26,038 nt of DNA. Origin: Verrucomicrobiota bacterium (GTDB lineage Bacteria; Chlamydiota; Chlamydiia; Chlamydiales; JAEYWL01). The translations under genes were made by a program, and so were the position numbers. Every line of letters starts with the position of its first letter. The stretch's first letter is position 1. The DNA lies in contig JAEYWL010000075.1 in the NCBI GenBank assembly GCA_023428915.1, forward strand, positions 1-26,038, given 5' to 3'. Positions 6,833 through 14,737 of the stretch are shown here, in pieces. The notes under the pieces are model-generated. The model did not search any database and was not told the origin of the DNA. It saw only the letters and a program-made list of their open reading frames with translations.

Positions 6833-7639
6833 TTAAAAGTTCCAACGTAGTCCTAGGGTAATTGGCACAGAAATGTCTGTTCCTGTTTCTCCAACTATTC
6901 CATTTGTGATGCCTAACAGTTCAGAAAAGACTGCATTGTGATTAGGTTTCATTTGATCTGTAAATACTCCCTCCACTAGAAATACTAGCCCCAGGCATTC
7001 TGTAATTTCATAGTCGAACCCGAGTTGAATTCCCGCCGATAAAGCAGTATTGCTGCGGTACCAATCGACATTGCCAAGGCCTATTACCACTCCGTCAATG
7101 GCTACATTGGGTCTATTTTGCACAGACCAGTGATATACAGCACCGATCTTTGCACCCACAAATGGGGCAATTCCCAAACATTCCCAACGATTGAGAAAGT
7201 ATCTGGCGCCTAAGTAGCCGCCAATTGCTTTAAACTCATTCCAATCATTAGTCAGGGTCAATGCACCTAAATTTCTGCTGCGTGATCTGCCATCTGCTTG
7301 TCTGTAGGCAACTTCGCCAAACACCTGAACATGATCATTTAGGTTATAGGTAAGTTCGCCGCCTACAGTCCAGGGAAGGTCGAACATATCATCGAAATCT
7401 AAAGTGGCTAAGGGCACAACAACAGGCAGGGTGCCGGGAAGAACTACTGCATTGGCACTTGGATCAGTCCAAAATGTAGGGGCCACTCCCCCTTTTATCT
7501 GTACGCCAATTGAACATGGGCAAAGAGGGCCTGGACAATAGTCGTCGCCAAAGATTCCGTTAAACATCTGCGCATTTAAGCTTGAAATAGTAATGAGAGA
7601 TAGAATACTTAATTTCTTTATTTTCGATAATAATCCCAT
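6833..7639 (-). CDS. MOMP-like outer-membrane porin, paralogue D
   Basis: The 268-residue product starts MGLLSKIKKLSILSLITISS, a signal peptide ending LNA, and continues with DDYCPGPLCPCSIG. Shared barrel blocks follow: GGVAPTFWTDP, PWTVGGELTYN, RWECLGIAPFVGAKIGA, QLGFDYEITECLGLVF, with the last strand ISVPITLGLRWNF. I chose 7639 because GGAGGAAAC precedes it. The upstream ATG at 7699 would add 20 residues in front of the signal peptide. The 141-base gap to paralogue E probably holds its promoter; an extended -10 candidate TATGCTAAAAT is present without a clear -35. It is the first gene of a likely D-C transcript. Confidence 0.86.
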   Translation of the reverse strand: MGLLSKIKKLSILSLITISSLNAQMFNGIFGDDYCPGPLCPCSIGVQIKGGVAPTFWTDPSANAVVLPGTLPVVVPLATLDFDDMFDLPWTVGGELTYNLNDHVQVFGEVAYRQADGRSRSRNLGALTLTNDWNEFKAIGGYLGARYFLNRWECLGIAPFVGAKIGAVYHWSVQNRPNVAIDGVVIGLGNVDWYRSNTALSAGIQLGFDYEITECLGLVFLVEGVFTDQMKPNHNAVFSELLGITNGIVGETGTDISVPITLGLRWNF

Positions 7640-7780
7640 GTTTCCTCCGGATTGATTCTCTTCTAGGTAATAAAAAATTTTAGCATATAATTGCAACAAG
7701 AAATGTAATTTTTGAGATATTTTGTCGTAATAATGAATTGATAGTTAACTCTAATTCAATAATCGTATATGATGTCATCT

Positions 7781-8572
7781 CTAAAAAATCCATCTGAGAC
7801 CTAAACTTAAGGGCACACTAATCTCGCTGCCAGTCTCCCCTATTAAAATTGCAGTGCCTCCATCAGGTAATGCCAATTGCATAACTGGTTTTGGCCGTAA
7901 TGGTGTCGTAAATACCCCCTCTAAAGAGATAAATAGATGCAAGCATGCAGTTATTGGACATTCAAAGCCAAGCTGCAAGCCTGTCAAAAAACACCAGTTT
8001 TGCAAAAAACAAGCGCCCTTTCCGACTGATAATGGAGGCAGGGAGACGTTCAGTTCATTTTGAAAATGATAACGCGCGCCTAATTTGGCTCCAATAAATG
8101 GAGTCAGTCCCCATAACCATGCTGCAAAGTACTTCCTAACGCCAATGCTGCTATCAATTGCCCTGTAAGTGTGAAAGGTTTCTTTCAGATTAATTCCTGC
8201 TGCAGTGCTTGCAATGTGTGTTCTTCCTGAAGCTTGCAGATAGGCCGCTTCTGTAAAAAGCTGTACTTGTTCGTTTAAATTGTAAAACAGCTCGCTTCCT
8301 ACCATCCAAGGGGTATTGTGGTGTTTATCAAAAGAGTCTCCCTGGCTATTTAATGGGGATATAAAGGGTGGAACAAGCGGATTGAATTCATAGCTTATCT
8401 GGGGATCTATCCAGAAAGTCGGTTCGACGCCTCCTTTAACGGCGATTCCCCAAGCTGATCTAGCAAGAGGGCCGGGACATTCATACCCAAAATTGAGCAA
8501 ATCATCGCATTCTTGACTTAGCAGCTGAACCGAGCTGAAGAGGAGGAAGAGTAATAGAGAATATTTTTTCAT
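7781..8572 (-). CDS. MOMP-like outer-membrane porin, paralogue E
   Basis: The 263-residue product has a signal peptide (MKKYSLLLFLLFSSVQLLSQ). A reduced cysteine motif follows, YECPGPLARSAWG, which lacks the second PC pair. The mid-barrel Cys of the others (WECxGIAPF) is replaced by WLWGLTPFIGAK, but ITACLHLF is kept. The C-terminus is ISVPLSLGLRWIF with terminal Phe. It is more divergent than B, C, D and F, so its cross-linking may differ. No clear ribosome site precedes the ATG. Its start lies directly behind the terminator of paralogue F, leaving only about 70 bases for a promoter, so expression may be low or depend on read-through. Confidence 0.84.
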   Translation of the reverse strand: MKKYSLLLFLLFSSVQLLSQECDDLLNFGYECPGPLARSAWGIAVKGGVEPTFWIDPQISYEFNPLVPPFISPLNSQGDSFDKHHNTPWMVGSELFYNLNEQVQLFTEAAYLQASGRTHIASTAAGINLKETFHTYRAIDSSIGVRKYFAAWLWGLTPFIGAKLGARYHFQNELNVSLPPLSVGKGACFLQNWCFLTGLQLGFECPITACLHLFISLEGVFTTPLRPKPVMQLALPDGGTAILIGETGSEISVPLSLGLRWIF

Positions 8573-8585
8573 GGAATTGTTAAAT

Positions 8586-8614
8586 AAAAAAACGTCAGCC
8601 CTTTCGAGCTGACG
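8586..8614 (-). terminator. Intrinsic terminator of MOMP-like F
   Basis: CGTCAGC (8593-8599) and GCTGACG (8608-8614) form a 7-bp stem with an 8-base loop, followed on the minus strand by seven T. The GTCAGC/GCTGAC core is shared with the terminators behind paralogue C and the pseudogene. Confidence 0.88.
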
Positions 8615-8641
8615 CTAAGATAAAGTATTTGCAGGGCCTGA

Positions 8642-9472
8642 TTAGAATTCCCAGCGTAGGCCGAGTGTAACAGGAACGCAAATCTCTGTGCCTGTATCAG
8701 CAACAATAACGTTTGTAATTGGTCCAGCGCCAGGTAAAACGACATTGTGGTTAGGTCTCATTGGGCTTGTAAATACGCCTTCAATGACGAACATTAGGTG
8801 CAGGCAATCTGTGATTGGCGCATCAAAACCTAACTGGATACCGGCTGAAAGCGCGGTGTCGTCATGGAAGTAGGTAAATTTACCTAAGCCAACAGGAATG
8901 CCGTTAATTCCTGTAACGATGCTGTAATCTACAGAAAAATGGTGTTGAAGGCCGAGCTTGGCACCGAAGAAGGGAGCAATACCCCAGCAATCCCATTCAC
9001 ATAGGTAGTAACGTGCACCGAGATAGCCAAAAGCTGTTTCAAAATCATCAAATTTTTGTGAAAGGAAAGCTCCTGTCAAGGTTGGCAGAGTGCGGGTACG
9101 GCCTCTGGCCTGTCTGTAGCCGCCTTCAGCAAATAACTGTACATGATCGTCCACGTTATATGTGATCTCGCCGCCCACTGTCCAGCCAGTATTGAATTGA
9201 TCTCTAAACTCTGTTCCTGAAGTTCCTGGCACAACCGGTCCTCCGTCTGGCGGAAGTATAGCTGGAACAACTAGGTATGTGGTTCCTCTATCAGCCCAAA
9301 ATGTTGGAGCCACGCCGCCTTTTACAACAACACCCCAAGCACATGGATTTAAAGGACCCGGGCAGCAGCAGCCGCTACCTATACCATAGCCATCGAATAG
9401 CTGAGCGTTCAATGATGAACCCACTAGCAAAAATAGGAAGCCTATTTTTTTGAAATTTGACATTAAACTCAT
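8642..9472 (-). CDS. MOMP-like outer-membrane porin, paralogue F (first of the array)
   Basis: The 276-residue product has a signal peptide (hydrophobic IGFLFLLVGSSLNA), then GSGCCCPGPLNPCAWG with three consecutive cysteines. Shared blocks follow: GGVAPTFWADRG, TGWTVGGEITYN, WDCWGIAPFFGAKLG, QLGFDAPITDCLHLMF, and the terminal strand CVPVTLGLRWEF. An AAGGAG site lies 9 bases upstream of the ATG. A strong terminator follows, so it is probably monocistronic, with a promoter candidate at 9505-9540. It is likely an abundant porin (inference from the strong signals). A second in-frame ATG three codons later is an alternative start. Confidence 0.87.
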   Translation of the reverse strand: MSLMSNFKKIGFLFLLVGSSLNAQLFDGYGIGSGCCCPGPLNPCAWGVVVKGGVAPTFWADRGTTYLVVPAILPPDGGPVVPGTSGTEFRDQFNTGWTVGGEITYNVDDHVQLFAEGGYRQARGRTRTLPTLTGAFLSQKFDDFETAFGYLGARYYLCEWDCWGIAPFFGAKLGLQHHFSVDYSIVTGINGIPVGLGKFTYFHDDTALSAGIQLGFDAPITDCLHLMFVIEGVFTSPMRPNHNVVLPGAGPITNVIVADTGTEICVPVTLGLRWEF

Positions 9473-9504
9473 GACATATCTCCTTAGATTGAAAAAAGTC
9501 AGTT

Positions 9505-9540
9505 AGTATAATGCATAAAAAATTATCTAAAAAATGTCAA
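9505..9540 (-). promoter_or_regulatory. Promoter candidate of MOMP-like F
   Basis: On the minus strand a perfect -35 TTGACA (9535-9540) is followed after 17 bases by TATGCA (9512-9517). A better -10, TATACT (9505-9510), lies 24 bases from it. Which hexamer is used cannot be told. The site is 33-68 bases before the start codon. Confidence 0.5.
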
Positions 9541-9643
9541 TTAATTGTTTATTAAGGATGCCTATGGCACAAGGTAAAAATAATTTCGAAGAAATAATGA
9601 AAAAGATTTGTAAATGATTGAAAAAGGGGTTTAATTCTGACCT

Positions 9644-10783
9644 TTAGTATACGTCCCTTAGGTACCGTTTTTCATGCCTCATTTTTTTTAGATAGTCTCT
9701 TGCGCCCTTTTCATCGCATCCCGTTTCCTGCGAGATGATTTGCAATAAAGCTGCTTCTACATCCCTGGCCATGCGATCGGCATCTCCGCAAACGTAAAAA
9801 TAAGCGCCTTGCTCCAGCCAAGAAAATAGCTCGCTCGCATTTTCAAGCATAAGATGCTGCACATATACTTTTTGTTGATGATCGCGGGAAAAAGCTGTGT
9901 GCAATTTAAGCACCCCTTTTTGCATCAAGGTTTCCCAATAATTTTGATAGAGAAAATCAAGGTCGCGGTTCCAATCTCCAAAAAATAACCAGTTTTTTCC
10001 GGTAGCGCCTCTAGCTTCTCTTTCCCGCATAAAAGCCCTAAATGGGGCAATCCCCGTTCCCGGCCCAACCATAATAATAGGGGTAGATAGGTCTGAGGGC
10101 AAAGTAAAGCTGTGGGTAGGCTGTATGTAAATCGGGATCTCCGGATGATCTATCTTAGCGAGATTGCATAAAAAATGAGAGCATACGCCATGCCGTACTG
10201 CTTGATTTTGTTCATATCGCACAAGGGCTACTGTGAGATGAATTTCTCCCTGATCTACTATTGGAGAAGATGCAATAGAATAAAATCGAGGCAGTAATGG
10301 CGGAAGTAAATCGCATAGCTCTTGCGGGGAAAATGACACAGGAAACTGCGACAGTAATTTCCATAGTTCAGCTTCCTTTAAAAACTGCTTCAAGGCTTCT
10401 TTGTTTTCTTCATTTAGCAGAAGCTGCAGTTGTTCTTTTACAGCGCCGGCATCAAGTCGATCGGCAATCAAGGTTAAAATTTTTCTGGTGGGGTGTGTGA
10501 TATTTAATTTTTCCTGAAGGGCAAATCGCAAAGTGATATGATCATTTTCCTGTCTGAAACGAACTATTTCGTTGCCTGTAGCCCCTAAAGCCTCTAATGT
10601 TTTTGCTACTAAAGAATCGTCATGCCTTGGAAAAATTGCAACACTGTCGCCAATGGCATAGCGCAGTTCAGGATCCGCTACCTGCAACACTAAGTGCTGG
10701 GTGCATTTTTTAGAACCGGGCTTATTCAGGATATATCTTTCTTTTATTGAAGCCAGATAGGGATTAGACTTATCGTATTTCAT
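9644..10783 (-). CDS. cysJ: CysJ-like NADPH-dependent FAD reductase lacking the flavodoxin domain
   Basis: The 379-residue product has the FAD- and NADPH-binding half of sulfite reductase flavoprotein / cytochrome P450 reductase. The FAD motif is RFYSIASS (166-173), followed by GVCSHFL (199-205). The pyridine-nucleotide motifs are GPGTGIAPFRAF (240-251), FFGDWNRDLDFLY (268-279) and YVCGDADRMARDV (330-342). The C-terminus KRYLRDVY is the typical CysJ ending. There is no FMN-binding flavodoxin domain; E. coli CysJ is about 600 residues. It would pass electrons from NADPH to a separate acceptor, perhaps a flavodoxin. No sulfite reductase haemoprotein gene lies nearby, so sulfite as final substrate is not shown. 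Chlamydia carries a similar gene called cysJ. The minus strand has a perfect TATAAT at 10808-10813 with a poor -35. Confidence 0.85.
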   Translation of the reverse strand: MKYDKSNPYLASIKERYILNKPGSKKCTQHLVLQVADPELRYAIGDSVAIFPRHDDSLVAKTLEALGATGNEIVRFRQENDHITLRFALQEKLNITHPTRKILTLIADRLDAGAVKEQLQLLLNEENKEALKQFLKEAELWKLLSQFPVSFSPQELCDLLPPLLPRFYSIASSPIVDQGEIHLTVALVRYEQNQAVRHGVCSHFLCNLAKIDHPEIPIYIQPTHSFTLPSDLSTPIIMVGPGTGIAPFRAFMREREARGATGKNWLFFGDWNRDLDFLYQNYWETLMQKGVLKLHTAFSRDHQQKVYVQHLMLENASELFSWLEQGAYFYVCGDADRMARDVEAALLQIISQETGCDEKGARDYLKKMRHEKRYLRDVY

Positions 10784-10807
10784 GAATTCATCTTTTGTTA
10801 ATAAGAC

Positions 10808-10813
10808 ATTATA
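10808..10813 (-). promoter_or_regulatory. -10 box candidate for the CysJ-like gene
   Basis: TATAAT on the minus strand lies 25 bases before the start codon, in the 142-base divergent region shared with the phosphate genes. The expected -35 position reads TTTCAT, so only the -10 is convincing. Confidence 0.4.
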
Positions 10814-10925
10814 AAATACAACTATAATAAATGAAAAGCATTCCTTTTATTATTAACGCCCGCTATAGTATTAATTAGGAACTTGGCATATATTCGCTTT
10901 TAGCAAAGACAACCCGGGAGAGACT

Positions 10926-11600
10926 ATGCTAACCATACTTCACCTTTTTGGCCGCTCCCCTTTTTCCCCCTTGCAATCCCATATGGAACAGGTATCGCAA
11001 TGCGTGCAAAAAATACCCGACCTGTTCGATTGTTTGCAAAAACAAGAATTTTCACTTCTGAATATAGTTGTTAAGCAGATTTCTGATCTGGAACACCATG
11101 CAGACGTAACGAAAAATGACATTAGAAACCATTTACCGAAAACTCTCTACCTGCCAATGAGCCGGGGAGATTTACTGGAAATATTAGGTCTTCAAGATGA
11201 TATTGCCGATAGAGCAGAAGACCTTGCCGTGCTCCTGACCCTTAAAAAAGTTGCACTTCCCGAGTTTATCAAAGATGATATTTTGGCTTTCATGAGTAAA
11301 AATATAGAGACATTTCTAATTGTAAGAAGTATCATTAACGACTTACAAGATCTTCTTGAAAGTTCTTTTGGGGGTACAGAAGCAGAAAAAGTACGCGTTC
11401 TTGTAGAAGAAGTCTCTTTTCATGAACACGAGGCAGATCAAATGCAATTAAAATTGCTTAAAACGCTTTATGAACATGACAAAGAGCTGCACTTCAGCGA
11501 GTTTCTTCTCTGGCAAAAAATCCTGGAAACTTTGGGCGATATTTCAAACCTTTCGGAAAAACTTGCATACCGCGTAAGAATGACCTTGGACGTAAAATAG
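10926..11600 (+). CDS. DUF47 / PhoU-like protein (TIGR00153 type), partner of PiT transporter
   Basis: The 224-residue, mostly helical protein has the features of the DUF47 (PhoU_div) family: paired acidic/His helices including DLEHHADVTKNDI near residue 55, LQDDIADRAEDLAV near 90, and SFHEHEADQMQLKLL near 165. These resemble the metal-binding repeats of PhoU. Such proteins are typically encoded next to PiT phosphate permeases and are thought to modulate them. Here the PiT gene follows after 8 bases, so co-transcription is near certain. A GGGAGAG sequence precedes the ATG. It is not a classical PhoU, and no pst genes are visible. Confidence 0.9.
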   Translation: MLTILHLFGRSPFSPLQSHMEQVSQCVQKIPDLFDCLQKQEFSLLNIVVKQISDLEHHADVTKNDIRNHLPKTLYLPMSRGDLLEILGLQDDIADRAEDLAVLLTLKKVALPEFIKDDILAFMSKNIETFLIVRSIINDLQDLLESSFGGTEAEKVRVLVEEVSFHEHEADQMQLKLLKTLYEHDKELHFSEFLLWQKILETLGDISNLSEKLAYRVRMTLDVK

Positions 11601-11608
11601 TATTTTTC

Positions 11609-13030
11609 ATGCCTACTGAAACCATATTGTTACTTGTAATTTTAGCTAGCGGCCTATATATGGCCTGGAATATAGGCGCCAACGACGTTGCCAATGCAAT
11701 GGGCACATCAGTTGGATCGGGAGCGCTTACTTTAAGAAAAGCAGTTATGATAGCGGCTGTTTTGGAGTTTTCGGGAGCATTTTTTTTCGGGTCTCATGTT
11801 TCCAAAACCATTCAGGAAGGAATTGTCAATTCGAGTACTTTTTCACACGAGCCCCTTATTTTAGTTTTAGGTATGCTGGCAGCACTTATTGGCGCAGGAG
11901 CCTGGCTGCAAATTGCTTCCTATAATGGCCTTCCCGTATCGACGACGCATTCCATTGTCGGAGCAATCATAGGCTTTGGCTTAGTGATTGGCGGTACGGA
12001 TGCAATTTATTGGGAAAATGTAGCCTTTATCGGCTCCAGCTGGATTCTATCGCCGCTGTTAGGCGGTGCATTGTCATATGCCATTTTTTCTTTTTTGAGG
12101 AAGCAGATTTTTTACTCAGCCAGGCCATTTCAAGCTACTAAAAGGCTGCTTCCTTTCTTTATTTTCTTTACAACAGCCGGACTTTTCCTGACTCTTCTTT
12201 CAAAAAATTTTTTAAGCCTCGGATTGGAATTTCCTTTGTGGGCTGTTATTTTACTCTCTATTTGCATAGGAAGTGCAGCGGCAATCTGGGTTTATTCGCT
12301 TTTACGCAAAAAAGGTATTAAGCATGGTTATGTAACACCAAAGAACACCAATAAAGCCATACTTGCAGACCTGGCTACTGCCCGTAAACATCTAACGGCA
12401 GCGCAAGCCTCTACATCCGGAGATGTAGGTTATCATTTAGGCATTGTTTTGGAAGAAGTCGAAGGGATTGTCCATAATATAGAAGCCGGACCGAATCGCG
12501 AGCAGCTTCATGAGGAATACGAAGCTGTTGAAAAGATTTTTGCCTACTTGCAAATCATCAGCGCATGCCTGATGGCATTTGCACATGGCGCAAATGACGT
12601 CGCTAATGCCATCGGCCCGCTTTCTGCTGCAGTAACTATCTTACTGTCAGGCGCCATTCATACTTCAGGGGGTGTGCCTCTTTGGGCCTTGGCCTTAGGC
12701 GGCCTTGGTATTGTATTAGGCTTAGCCACATGGGGTTGGAGGGTAATTGAAACTATTGGTAAAAAACTTACAGAACTCACGCCATCCCGCGGTTTTTCTG
12801 CTGAATTTGGAGCTGCAATTACGATTCTTGCAGCTTCCCGCTTAGGCCTTCCCATTTCAGCCACCCATACTCTTGTTGGTTCCGTTCTTGGTGTGGGATT
12901 AGCCAAAGGCATTGGAGCTCTTAATCTAGCAACTATGAGGGATATTTTAATCTCTTGGATTGTTACGATTCCAATTGGTGCAATAATGGCTATCTTTTTC
13001 TTTTACGGTTTACGGTTTTTGTTTACCTAA
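11609..13030 (+). CDS. pit: PiT-family inorganic phosphate permease
   Basis: This 473-residue inner-membrane protein imports inorganic phosphate coupled to a cation gradient. The family hallmark, an inverted duplicated signature, is clear: GANDVANAMGTSVGSGALT at about 23-41 and GANDVANAIGPLSA at about 327-340. Each is followed later by a paired motif (GLPVSTTHS and GLPISATHT). Hydrophobic segments cover both halves, around a hydrophilic loop of about 75 residues (roughly 235-310). It starts 8 bases after the DUF47 gene. After the stop, a weak hairpin (TCCTT/AAGGA at 13037-13052) has no T-run, so I do not call a terminator. Direction and coupling ion are inferred from the family. Confidence 0.94.
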   Translation: MPTETILLLVILASGLYMAWNIGANDVANAMGTSVGSGALTLRKAVMIAAVLEFSGAFFFGSHVSKTIQEGIVNSSTFSHEPLILVLGMLAALIGAGAWLQIASYNGLPVSTTHSIVGAIIGFGLVIGGTDAIYWENVAFIGSSWILSPLLGGALSYAIFSFLRKQIFYSARPFQATKRLLPFFIFFTTAGLFLTLLSKNFLSLGLEFPLWAVILLSICIGSAAAIWVYSLLRKKGIKHGYVTPKNTNKAILADLATARKHLTAAQASTSGDVGYHLGIVLEEVEGIVHNIEAGPNREQLHEEYEAVEKIFAYLQIISACLMAFAHGANDVANAIGPLSAAVTILLSGAIHTSGGVPLWALALGGLGIVLGLATWGWRVIETIGKKLTELTPSRGFSAEFGAAITILAASRLGLPISATHTLVGSVLGVGLAKGIGALNLATMRDILISWIVTIPIGAIMAIFFFYGLRFLFT

Positions 13031-13066
13031 TCCTCCTCCTTATTCGAAAGGATTCGGTACATGCGT

Positions 13067-13084
13067 TAATTAAATTTTTAATTA
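13067..13084. repeat. 18-bp AT-only palindrome upstream of fadL-like gene
   Basis: TAATTAAA, two T, then TTTAATTA form a perfect inverted repeat 116 bases before the FadL-type start codon. It could be a regulator site, but an AT-rich intergenic region can produce this by chance. Confidence 0.35.
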
Positions 13085-13199
13085 GAGCGTTATTTTAACT
13101 TATATTAAAAATTTACAGATGCATAAAAATCGTAATTGTTTATATTGTTCTTCATAGAAAAAAATTAACCTATTACGTGTATTTTCGAATGGAGGAACA

Positions 13200-14459
13200 A
13201 TGAAAAGTACTTTAAAAGGCCTTCTAGCCTTATGCCTGGGCGTTTGTGCCTTAACGACACCTGAGCAGGCCGAAGCTTTACTGGCTGGCGCCAAGTCTAC
13301 CGGCATGGGACAAGTAGGTGTAGCCTACGCTCAAGACACCTTTTGCGTAGCTTATAACCCTGCAGGCTTAGTTGACGTAGGCAACCGCATAGATGTATCA
13401 GTCAACCCCTTTTACCTAAGAGAGCGCTATAAAGTCAGCGGCAGCGCCGTACCTGTTTTTAACAACTCTGGCAATGCGATCATTAACCCTTGGATGGCGG
13501 ATTTTGACAGCGGATTTGCTACCTGCATCGCTCCTAATCTAAGCTTTGGTGTCACTACTTATAACAACGCTTATGTTAAAGTTTCTTACGGCGATCCCCT
13601 TCCGCTTTTAGGCACTTCCAATCTAAAGCTGCAATTTATACAAGAAATGATTGCACCTACCCTTAGCTGGCGCATCAATGATGTCCACTCTATTGGTATC
13701 AGCTTAGACGTTGCCATTCAGCGCTTAGGAGTGCAAGGCTTGCAAAACTTTGACAATGCCTTCTTCACTGCGTTTCCTGGCAACCTCACAAACCGCGGCT
13801 GGGATTACTCTTGGGGCGTTGGTGCAACCCTTGGTTGGAAAGGCGATTTTACAGACTGGTTTAGCTTAGGTGTTGCTTATCAGCCGCAAATTCACATGAC
13901 CCGCTTTTCTAAATATAAAGGCTTTCTGCCTGATCAAGGCCGTTTAAGCGTACCCTCAAACGTTGCAATCGGTATGTGCCTATCCCCGCTTCCGCAATGG
14001 GATATCTGCTTGGACGTAAAGCATATTTTCTACAATGACGTAAGAGCGTTGCATAACCCAATCGTATTAAGCACCGGTCCAACTTCTCCAAATAGACTTG
14101 GCCTAAAAAATGGCTTGGGTTTCGGATGGCGCGGCCAGACAATCTACCGTTTTGGAACTGCCTACCAGATTTTGGATAACTTAACAATTCGCGCTGGCTA
14201 CCGTCATGGAAAAACTCCAATTCCAAGCACTCAAACAGCTGCTAATTTACTGACAACTGAAATCTTTGAAGATCTATTGACTTTTGGTGCAAGCTGGCAG
14301 CCATGCTTCTTTGATGGCGAACTTTCCTTCTTCTTTGCACATGGTTTTGAAAGAACCACAAATGGCAAAGGCTCTATTCCTGCTGGCCTAGGCGGCGGTG
14401 AAGTTGACCTAACTCAAGGCTTAGACGCTTTCGGCTTCCAAGCTAGCTACAACTTCTAA
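13200..14459 (+). CDS. FadL/TodX-family outer-membrane channel
   Basis: The 419-residue protein has a signal peptide (hydrophobic LLALCLGVCALTT, cleavage probably near EQAEA). Next is the diagnostic FadL hatch region LLAGAKSTGMGQVGVAYAQD, then TFCVAYNPAGL. Alternating beta-strands run to a terminal Phe (GFQASYNF). Such channels let long-chain fatty acids or other hydrophobic compounds cross the outer membrane. The start is fixed by GGAGGA six bases before the ATG. It has its own strong terminator and faces the operon that encodes four beta-oxidation enzymes, which supports a fatty-acid substrate (inference). Aromatic hydrocarbons are the family alternative. Codon use resembles the neighbours. 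Confidence 0.9.
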   Translation: MKSTLKGLLALCLGVCALTTPEQAEALLAGAKSTGMGQVGVAYAQDTFCVAYNPAGLVDVGNRIDVSVNPFYLRERYKVSGSAVPVFNNSGNAIINPWMADFDSGFATCIAPNLSFGVTTYNNAYVKVSYGDPLPLLGTSNLKLQFIQEMIAPTLSWRINDVHSIGISLDVAIQRLGVQGLQNFDNAFFTAFPGNLTNRGWDYSWGVGATLGWKGDFTDWFSLGVAYQPQIHMTRFSKYKGFLPDQGRLSVPSNVAIGMCLSPLPQWDICLDVKHIFYNDVRALHNPIVLSTGPTSPNRLGLKNGLGFGWRGQTIYRFGTAYQILDNLTIRAGYRHGKTPIPSTQTAANLLTTEIFEDLLTFGASWQPCFFDGELSFFFAHGFERTTNGKGSIPAGLGGGEVDLTQGLDAFGFQASYNF

Positions 14460-14480
14460 TCTGAAAAAGATCAGAAATCT

Positions 14481-14518
14481 AAAAAAGGCACTGAGGGCAG
14501 CCTCAGTGCCTTTTTTTT
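14481..14518 (+). terminator. Intrinsic terminator of the FadL-type gene, possibly bidirectional
   Basis: GGCACTGAGG (14487-14496) and CCTCAGTGCC (14501-14510) form a perfect 10-bp stem with a GCAG tetraloop, followed by eight T. Six A precede the stem, so the minus strand also has a T-run and it may back up the end of the leftward operon. Confidence 0.95.
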
Positions 14519-14546
14519 GCCTCTTTAGTTTTTTAATAATTTAGTT

Positions 14547-14682
14547 ATTTGGAGTGCTGCGACTTGTCGCAGCTTTGGTCGTGTTCGACTTGTCGAACAC
14601 TCCAGTTGAAGTTAACGAACACTAACTTATGTTCGACAAGTCGAACAGGGAGAAAGCTGCGACAAGTCACCGCACTCCAAAT
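14547..14682. repeat. 136-bp compound palindrome (REP/MITE-like element)
   Basis: Arms 14547-14599 and 14630-14682 are reverse complements at 47 of 53 positions without gaps. The 30-base centre holds a further AAGTTA/TAACTT pair. Each arm itself contains palindromes: CTGCGACTTGTCGCAG (14557-14572) and GTGTTCGACTTGTCGAACAC (14581-14600) on the left, with counterparts on the right. It lies between the fadL terminator and the end of oppC. No coding capacity. It resembles a non-autonomous mobile element or clustered REP unit; copies elsewhere cannot be checked here. Confidence 0.85.
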
Positions 14683-14737
14683 CGTATTAGCTTAACGCAC
14701 ACGAGCATGGGCAACAAAGATTGCTTTTTCCGAAATC

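Noticed and set aside
7640..7699. Longer start for porin D
   Set aside because: It would place 20 residues before an intact signal peptide, while GGAGGAAAC marks the ATG at 7639.
9491..9504. Half of a terminator (GTCAG next to an A-run) upstream of porin F
   Set aside because: It resembles one arm of the array terminators but the partner arm is absent; it may be chance or a relic, and is too short to call.
12658..12912. 84-residue leftward ORF inside the phosphate permease gene
   Set aside because: It is antisense to a highly conserved part of the permease and shows no ribosome site or recognisable domain.
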